NCBI GenBank assembly: GCA_037039685.1
Contig: JAWNGF010000016.1
Coordinates: 620,001-684,000, forward strand
Source of the DNA: Ceratobasidium sp. AG-K
Lineage: Eukaryota; Basidiomycota; Agaricomycetes; Cantharellales; Ceratobasidiaceae
Reading direction: 5' to 3'
DNA length: 64,000 bases
Below the pieces are notes generated by a model, which was not told the origin of the DNA, made no database searches, and saw only the letters and a list, made by a program, of their open reading frames with translations. Shown here one piece after another: positions 56,379-64,000 of this stretch (positions within the stretch are counted from its first letter, which is position 1; each line of letters opens with the position of its first letter). The translations under genes and the position numbers were made by a program.

Positions 56379-56520
56379 ATCATCAGCAAAACCGTTCTGA
56401 GATTTGGGTGTTTATGAGTGATTTAAACCAAAGTCTTTGATTTAAATCGCTCAAATCAGCCCAAATCAGCCCAAATCAGCCCAAAACATGCTCAAAACTC
56501 AGAACGGTTTTGCTGATGAT
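56379..56520. repeat. 142-bp foldback element (MITE-like) with perfect 23-bp inverted ends
   Basis: The ends ATCATCAGCAAAACCGTTCT (continuing GAG) at 56379-56401 and their exact reverse complement at 56498-56520. Inside are an AT-rich near-palindrome (ATTTAAAC and GATTTAAAT, about 56420-56446) and three direct copies of CAAATCAGCC (from about 56453). No coding capacity. I see no clear target duplication. Confidence 0.7.
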
Positions 56521-59500
56521 CATGTTTTCTGTCAGAACTTCACTTACATAAGCAGACGGCCACACGAGTCTCCCACACAACCGTCCCCCCCCCCCTCCAG
56601 CGATTAGCACCTAAGAAATGAATAAACATACCCATGGAACTCTTAGGAGGGTCTACTTATTTATCGGGAACGATTATCAAAGTATGAACATCATCCGGTT
56701 GTTTGTCAAGCTATCAAGCGCATACAAGTTGTTGGAGAATGAGCACAGCGATCTCTTAGGTATTACCATACTATAACTCGTAAAGATCTTATGAGGGGTA
56801 TCATGCCGTTCAATTGTAAGGTAGGCTTTCATTAAGCTTTTTTGATAGGCTCATCCGTTACAAGAGCATTTGGTAGAGGGGGAAGGGAGCCAAACGGCCA
56901 GAAAGTGCTTGTGTGAATAACAAACGGGAAGCGAGCCATAGGAATTAGCTCACAGGTGATTCAAAGTTGTGACCACTTAGTAAGTGCGAGAGCAAATAAT
57001 GTCAATGAGAATATCAACGAGCGACGAGAAGTGTTCGGCTGCGGCTGTATGCGCCCCGAGAGTTGACTACATCAGGAAAAAGCATTTTGCAAATTTGTGC
57101 CACACTGCCCAAATTAGCGCGAAACACGAGTCAACCTTCCCTTATTGGTGCGGAAGTCCTCTTTTTGTGCTTGATTAGTGCCTATTCTGTGGCAAGGTCC
57201 CTAGGTATGTCGAATTTTGGCACGGAGGGCATTATTAGTACCGCCCGTGCCTTTTTCTCGCCGATTTTTGCCATTAGTTCTGTTTTACCCGTTTCAGTGC
57301 CGCCAGCCACTTGCATCACATCACAAGCATTCCCTTCGCACTTCACCGCCTTTTCTTTTCTTTTGTTTCTCTGAGTTGCTCGTAGGACAACATGAACTAA
57401 CAGCGCCTTCAATCCCCTTCGCATTCATCCCCGGGCCCATGCATTACACACGTTCGCAAGTTGAATGCTTCCACTAACTGCCGGTCTTTGTGTAGGTGGG
57501 CTGAGAGTCACTGTAGTTACTTGACTGCCTTGTGTGTACGTTTAGTTGTCTTGAACCCACCTATCTCAACCTCAATGACACCTTCGACACTGTTTCCATC
57601 CATCCTCAGCCCTCGGCGCTTACGACTTAGCGATTTTTCAGCTCGAATCCAAAGCGGCTGTTTGGCTCAGTCACGTGTATTTTGGAACTCATTTCGTTGC
57701 TGAACCTACCCATCACAGCACTCCGTGGATTCATTCATTGGTCCCACTCGTCAGTTGCTCTTTTGAGTTCTTGGTGTGTGTGTAACCCCACCTACTCATT
57801 CCCTCATTGTTTTTGTAGATCCGGTGCCTAATGTGGTAAACGGCCCAACTTCAGTCAGTACTCCCCTCCAGCATGACCAACACATTAGATGTTCCCCATC
57901 CTCCAGCTCCAATTGTGGTACGGAACTTATTAACGAGCCATGCAACAACGCAAGTGCCACTAACTAAAATCTCACGGTAAGTAACCCATTATCTATGCTT
58001 GCATGTTTCAGACAAGCACGCTGACCCTCAGTTAGACTTTGACTGCAGATAATGCGGCAACAAACAGGTCTTACGGTGGTAAAAGCTTACGTTTGTCCAC
58101 TGCCTGCAAAGCCTGAGTAAGAGCAAAAACACTGTAAACAGAGGGACACTGACCCCGTTGTACAGGTTTCAAATCAGGTGATACCCTTGAAGTTGCAGCA
58201 CCCGACAAAACCGGCAACAAGGAAAGTGACGATGTGGACAGCGGGAGCTCTTATTTATAACAATAATTGTCATGTGTAATAATATATGTATATACAACGA
58301 TCAGTGTCAATACCCGGAATTGAACTATTAGTGCTAATCGCACTAATTGAGACAAAATGGCGGTAATGGCATAAACACAGGTGGGATGGTAGAAATTAGG
58401 TGTCGGAGTAGAAACGTCAATAATTTGGGGTTTATGGTTTCTTGTGGAACTAATGAGGGAATGGCAGCAAAAATTAGGCTGAAACACGCCTTGACCTTCC
58501 ATCCTGGCACAAATGGCAATTTTTGGCAGAAATAGGCGCTGCCTTTTTTCCTGATGTAACAGCGGGAAAGTGAGGTTAGAGCCAATGTAGAACACATGAA
58601 AAGGGCCCTATGTATTTATGAGCTGTTGAGGAGGGGCATTCAAAGTCACCATAGCCTAGACACACAACTTTGCTCATCCATAGGGGTGGGGATTAACTGA
58701 GTTGGTGATGTTGAGACGTGTTCTGATGATTGATGAATTCTCACTGAGCAAATATCGAAATTTAGTTCGCTTTGTAACATGTAGCGCATAATGCCTTATA
58801 TCATGTGCACATATCATGAATATACCCCAAGTATACGAGTCGGCACGCGGCATCGAAAGTATTGGCTAGTACTGTACCGAATTGTTGCTAACATCGGTCC
58901 CCATGTCCCAGTGGTCTGCAACGACGTGGGACAGGTTATTTCCATATATAGCAACACTATAAAATCGATAGGCAAACATATAATCGGCAGTATATGCAGA
59001 TACAACATATTAGCGACACTGCAAATCAGGCCCGCTGTGGTGTAGAGAGTGCTCCACACCCGTATCGTTTACGTGAAGGGCTCGACCGAGCATCCCATAA
59101 CATAACCGCCGACGTTCCCGGTAAATTTGTCCCACATCTTTCAGCGGACGACGCAGAGGGACATATGGGACAAGCATACACATAAAGTCTCTAGCGCCGA
59201 GCGCCTTTATGTCAGCAACGCTAGCAACGGTTCGGTATAAATTAGTAGATTGCGGCTTAGTCATGGCACGTGGTCTGGATACGCCAGACATGAGGGTTAC
59301 CGACCCCCATTGGATTGATAATTAGTATGTTGTCGATTGTCGTCCAGCAGCTTACATAGTTATATGATTCCGCAGCAGTCGGAAATCAGCCTTGCACAGA
59401 TTTCCATGAGGGAAAACTACCCGTCACTGCAATACCATAAACACTGAAGCCTCTAAGTGATGGATGAGGTTTGGGGATAAACTCAATGCAAGGAAAACAA

Positions 59501-59822
59501 ACAGTGGTGCGCATTTACGTCTCTTACTTGACACAGCTTCACTTTCGGGTCGTTATGCGTTTTCGCCGATGCCGGCCTACTAGAATCTAAATCTGCCAAT
59601 TGTCCGCCCCTGAATTCTATTGCAAGCAGAGCTCATTGCTCAGTCTATATCACCGTTCCCAGATGGATGGACTACAGTCGGCCAGGAACTAAGCTACGCT
59701 CGGCGAAGAACTTCGATACAGCAACCAACCTCAAACAGAAAGCCCCAAGTCGCCTCATGCAATCAGCCGCAACTCCCTAAAACGATTGCGCTTAATTTCG
59801 ATCATAATCGCACTAGTTGTAC
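56521..59822 (+). other. Intergenic; possible unresolved spliced gene near 57.77-58.26 kb
   Basis: There is no gene I can name. Splice-like signals and short acidic or Ser-rich frames appear at 57820-57960 ('VPNVVNGPTSVSTPLQHDQH'), at 58014-58045 ('DKHADPQLDFD', after a TTTCAG) and at 58168-58258 ('SGDTLEVAAPDKTGNKES' to a stop at 58258), but I could not connect them in phase. 58260-59822 shows no supported feature. Confidence 0.25.
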
Positions 59823-61499
59823 TCACCGTGTCCTGTCCCTCGCATAAAGATCCTTGTATGTATTCCAGATCCTTGGCGCCACTGTTAACCTTCGGTTCGC
59901 ATACAGACATAAACCCCAAAGCCTACCTCATTAGTTCCTCGATGTAGAGCTTTTGCGTTGCTTCGACCTGGCTCTTTGAGGGATCTGCTATTTTCGTTAC
60001 ATGAATTGGTTTCCCAATCACAGATACTATTGGCCTTCGGTATGGCATAAGGCCAAAATTATCTGTTGTATTCTCATGACAGCTGTGATCCGATACGAAA
60101 CTCGACTACTCACAATTGAGCAAGCCTCGTCCATGAAAGAGTGGGAGTGTGAAGCCAAAAACGGCTTGGAACTTCTTTTGTAACTCATATACCGTTGTCC
60201 CTTTCTCGTTTGAGAGTTGCTCGTATATCTACCCCAAAGAAGATTAGCAGTGACAGTATCATTGGAGTATATATCTCACATCATTTTCGCCAAATGAGAA
60301 TACTGGTACTAGATCCGCTCTATATACTCGGTCAGTCGATTACGGCAAGCTGTGTTGTTTGCATTACCCGTGCTGCATCGCAATCTTGACGAACCTGGTG
60401 GAAATACCAATTCCTGGTCATAAACCAGCGCGGTCTATCAACACGCCACTCACCCAAGGCGTCGCTTTAGCGTCAGGTCTGCGGTACCAGGGTGCGCACT
60501 CAGACTTTCAGCGGCTCCTCCAATCACAATGCCTAGACAATGCGTCATTCTAAACACCTTGGACAGCTGATAACTACTCACAAATGGCGGACCCCGGTCC
60601 CTGTTTTAGAATATTTGCGCATGACCGTTTGCTTACAGAGCAGATACCCAGATGAAGCAAAATGTCACGATAAAACGGAACATGAAAATTCGAGGTGAGT
60701 GTCAATAGATGAGGATTGATGCCCGGAAAATGTTGCGTAAAGTTGGTAGCTATTTTATATGATATCAGCACGTGATAAACCGTTTTTATAATAATCGTGC
60801 GAGAATCAAGCTTACCCTCAGTCGCGAATGTGGCAAATGCTCCCCTGGAAGGACAATGAGTGAGGTTCTTGTACAAAAGTTACGAGTTTCACTTGCATCC
60901 CAATAATTCCATGTGGGTGATATCCAAAAAGATATGGTCGATCCGGAGGCAGGTCGGCTTCCTGCGGCGGAGTCATACATGCACACCTGAGAACGCTAGC
61001 TGGGAAGACATACCTTGACGATACTGCCAGAGCGATATCAGTAAAACGATTTAGGTACGTGTTCCTTGAACCAGCGATCATTACTCACCGGGCTGGGTAA
61101 TACTCTGCAAAATACTTCCAAATCCTCCACCGGCGGAACCATTGACTTGGCCTTCCACCTCTTGCTGGACCTTCGTCGAACCCAAGAGCCCAAATCAGGT
61201 AGGCAATGATGAATGGCCATAGTATTGGTATCGAGCTGCATCCATTTGTTTCATTTCAATCGTGAACTCGCCGGAACCTCAAATGTCACGTACCAGGACA
61301 GGAAGAAGGAGGCCATACAGAGAGGAATCATCAAGGCCCAGATACAAACTGCCGCCGTCTGTAGCCGTCGAGTACGAGGAATATGACGTGGAGCCCAACT
61401 AGACACCACTAGATTTAGTTTTGTCGTTCAAGCACCAGCCTCGCAAGCGCACCGTATCCTCGCCAAGTGGCTCGACGACGACGTAGATGTAGTAGACAT
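59823..61499 (-). CDS. DGAT2: Diacylglycerol O-acyltransferase, type 2
   Basis: Thirteen exons, 1,017 nt, 338 residues, every junction in phase: 61499-61453, 61398-61294, 61235-61089, 61023-61014 (10 nt), 60961-60897, 60844-60816, 60749-60582, 60532-60454, 60394-60368, 60319-60280, 60228-60114, 60062-59927, 59871-59823. It catalyses the last step of triacylglycerol synthesis in the endoplasmic reticulum membrane and at lipid droplets. Two hydrophobic segments lie near the N-terminus ('CIWALMIPLCMASFFLSC', 'PILWPFIIAYLIWALG'). 'FAEYYPA' follows, then the catalytic 'YLFGYHPHGIIGMGAFATFA', 'LTSNFHVPFYRDILLHLG', 'IGGAAESL', 'ADLVPVFSFGEND' and 'LPLFHGRG'. The length is normal for fungal DGAT2. 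One intron is GC-AG (60896-60845). The start ATG was chosen because its exon joins in phase across a GTGCGC donor. Confidence 0.95.
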
Positions 61500-61698
61500 G
61501 AGTGTTGCAATCTGATAATGCACCACCTATCAACGTGGAAGTAGGCAAAGCGATCAGGTCTTCAGAATAACCGTCGACAACTGTGACACACACGGTCAAG
61601 TGAAAGCCGGTGAATATCACGTGGCACTGATGTGATACAGCAATCGTATACATTTGATATTTAAACACTATAGAAATGACATTTTGTGACGCGCAGAA

Positions 61699-64000
<2,302 letters not shown>

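Noticed and set aside
57085..58530. Diverged direct repeat (AAATTAG...GAAACACG near 57110 and AAATTAGG...GAAACACG near 58475)
   Set aside because: Only about 35 bp with several mismatches; too weak to define an element.
61030..61200. Apparent frameshifts in DGAT2 (a frame reading 'GSWVRRRSSKRWKAK' and another 'GGGFGSILQSITQPG')
   Set aside because: The third frame ('AYLIWALGFDEG' to 'KYFAEYYPAR') is the conserved one and splices in phase to the microexon, so the gene is intact and the other frames are chance.

Overview
The window comes from a filamentous fungus, most likely a basidiomycete. The evidence is the intron-dense host genes on the right (introns of 48-66 bp, 13 exons in a 338-codon protein), chromodomain Ty3/Gypsy retrotransposons, a DIRS-like tyrosine-recombinase retrotransposon and a Tc1 transposon. 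A Rhizoctonia-like agaricomycete is my guess from general resemblance; nothing in the window proves it.

Layout. 1-3884: minus-strand remnant of a Ty3/Gypsy element (G1). About 4.1-9.5 kb: a plus-strand decayed DIRS-like element (gag-like, RT-RNase H, tyrosine recombinase). 9.85-10.9 kb: an orphan Gypsy integrase piece. 11,597-49,128: one plus-strand Gypsy element (G2) blown up to 37.5 kb by insertions. Inside G2 sit a solo LTR (12,622-13,080), a full-length relative G3 (14,500-21,685), another solo LTR (24,261-24,653), and the minus-strand element G4 (24,753-47,266). G4 itself carries a solo LTR (30,295-30,784) and two full-length elements, G5 (32,682-39,506) and G6 (39,663-46,602). Most insertions show exact 5-bp target duplications. 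A 5'-truncated Tc1 transposase sits at the 3' end of G2. 49.1-53.3 kb is gene-free, with one tRNA-like SINE candidate.

From about 53.3 kb the DNA becomes CpG-rich and host genes appear, all on the minus strand: a RanBD1-domain FG protein (53,961-55,787) beside a dead pogo/Tigger-like transposase, then diacylglycerol acyltransferase 2 (59,823-61,499) and, 199 bp further, the C-terminal two thirds of CDC48 (61,699 to beyond the window edge).

Themes. All LTR families have a primer-binding site complementary to a 12-mer just downstream of a TATA box in their own LTR, with covariation between families, which points to Tf1/sushi-type self-priming. The repeat block is CpG-starved, and catalytic codons of RT and integrase were lost in just those elements where the inferred ancestral codon pair contained CpG. 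G5 and G6 share an extra coiled-coil ORF before gag, ending exactly 24 nt before the gag start in both. Exon boundaries, TSDs and motifs were read by hand; nothing was searched against a database.
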